Assembly (NCBI GenBank): GCA_030040865.1
Contig: JASHSX010000022.1
Coordinates: 1-22,540, forward strand
DNA length: 22,540 bases
DNA from: Thermoplasmata archaeon
GTDB taxonomy: Archaea; Thermoplasmatota; Thermoplasmata; Lutacidiplasmatales; UBA184
Direction: 5' to 3'
Shown here: positions 22,196 to 22,540 of the stretch, one piece after another
How positions within the stretch are numbered: position 1 is the stretch's first letter
Layout of the letters: every line of letters starts with the position of its first letter
Translations under genes and position numbers: made by a program
The notes under the pieces: model-generated
Told to the model about the DNA's origin: nothing
The model's input: only the letters and a program-made list of their open reading frames with translations
Databases searched by the model: none

Positions 22196-22540
22196 CTAAC
22201 GGCCGGTCTGATCCAGAAGGGAACGGTACAGCTCCAAGTACCTCGTCACGACGGCCGGCCAGGTGTACGTCTCGGCAATCGTCTTCGAAAGGACCCTGCG
22301 TTCCGGCGGCAACGGACGCTCTCGAGCTAGGGCGAGGGCCAGTGACTCGACCGCCCGAGGCGGGACCAGATTTCCCCCGATGGACAGCACCAACTCCCGC
22401 ACGCCCGGCAGGTCCGAAGCGATGATATCGAGACCGTGCAACCGGGCTTCTAGCAGCACGATCCCAAAGCTCTCTCCGCCGACGCTCGGCAGGGCGAGCA
22501 CGTCGTTGACCAGGTACTCGGAGTGTAGGTCTGCGGAGCT
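22196..22540 (-). CDS. GT4-family glycosyltransferase (C-terminal part, runs off the window)
   Basis: The minus-strand frame is open from the window edge to the TAG at 22196-22198, giving about 114 residues. It reads HSEYLVNDVLALPSVGGESF, then GIVLLEARLHGLDIIASDLP and GVRELV, the usual GT4 signature 'y..advlvlPS..gEsFGivllEA...g.pviasdlpGvrElv' including the EX7E motif (GESFGIVLLEA). The ending ERRVLSKTIAETYTWPAVVT followed by RYLELYRSLL is the typical closing helix of this fold. The protein start, acceptor-side domain and promoter lie beyond the window. It is convergent with the FkbM gene and extends the glycan locus to the right. The in-frame GTG near 22501 is inside the domain and is not the start. 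Confidence 0.85.
   Translation of the reverse strand, partial: SSADLHSEYLVNDVLALPSVGGESFGIVLLEARLHGLDIIASDLPGVRELVLSIGGNLVPPRAVESLALALARERPLPPERRVLSKTIAETYTWPAVVTRYLELYRSLLDQTGR

Overview
The window looks like chromosomal DNA of a GC-rich archaeon, most plausibly an uncultivated member of Thermoplasmatota. The archaeal assignment rests on promoters: almost every independent gene start has a short A/T island (TATA-like) centred about 25-46 bases upstream in otherwise GC-rich DNA, several starts are leaderless or nearly so, and Shine-Dalgarno sequences are rare. An Lrp/AsnC-type regulator with two HTH modules, soluble dolichol-phosphate-mannose-synthase-like transferases and a sequon-rich surface protein fit this. 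The phylum is an inference; no rRNA or tRNA gene was found to confirm it.

Left part (1-4600): a divergent ArsR-type regulator / SRPBCC protein pair with a small dyad between them; a DHA2-type MFS exporter divergent from a double-HTH Lrp-like regulator; and a two-gene operon of a dual-specificity-type phosphatase and a class I methyltransferase.

Centre (4600-11400): the standout gene is a 744-residue fusion of an IS630-type transposase, whose three catalytic acidic positions all appear lost, to an M29 aminopeptidase-like domain whose metal ligands also appear lost. It converges on an apparently intact DUF885 metallopeptidase gene. A Nudix hydrolase, a four-helix membrane protein with paired loop cysteines and a MtnX/phosphoserine-phosphatase-like HAD enzyme follow.

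Right part (11480-22540): a surface-glycan locus. It holds a nucleotide-sugar SDR related to GDP-4-keto-6-deoxymannose reductase, two DPM1-like GT2 transferases facing tail to tail, a class I methyltransferase, then an operon of a GT2 transferase, an 1159-residue GT-C/AftD-like membrane protein with 18 N-glycosylation sequons and a GT4 transferase joined by 1- and 4-base overlaps, then an FkbM methyltransferase with its own promoter, and the C-terminal end of another GT4 gene. Together these could make, decorate by methylation and display a deoxysugar-containing glycan. No CRISPR array, intact insertion sequence, tRNA or rRNA was found. No gene-free stretch exceeds about 230 bases.
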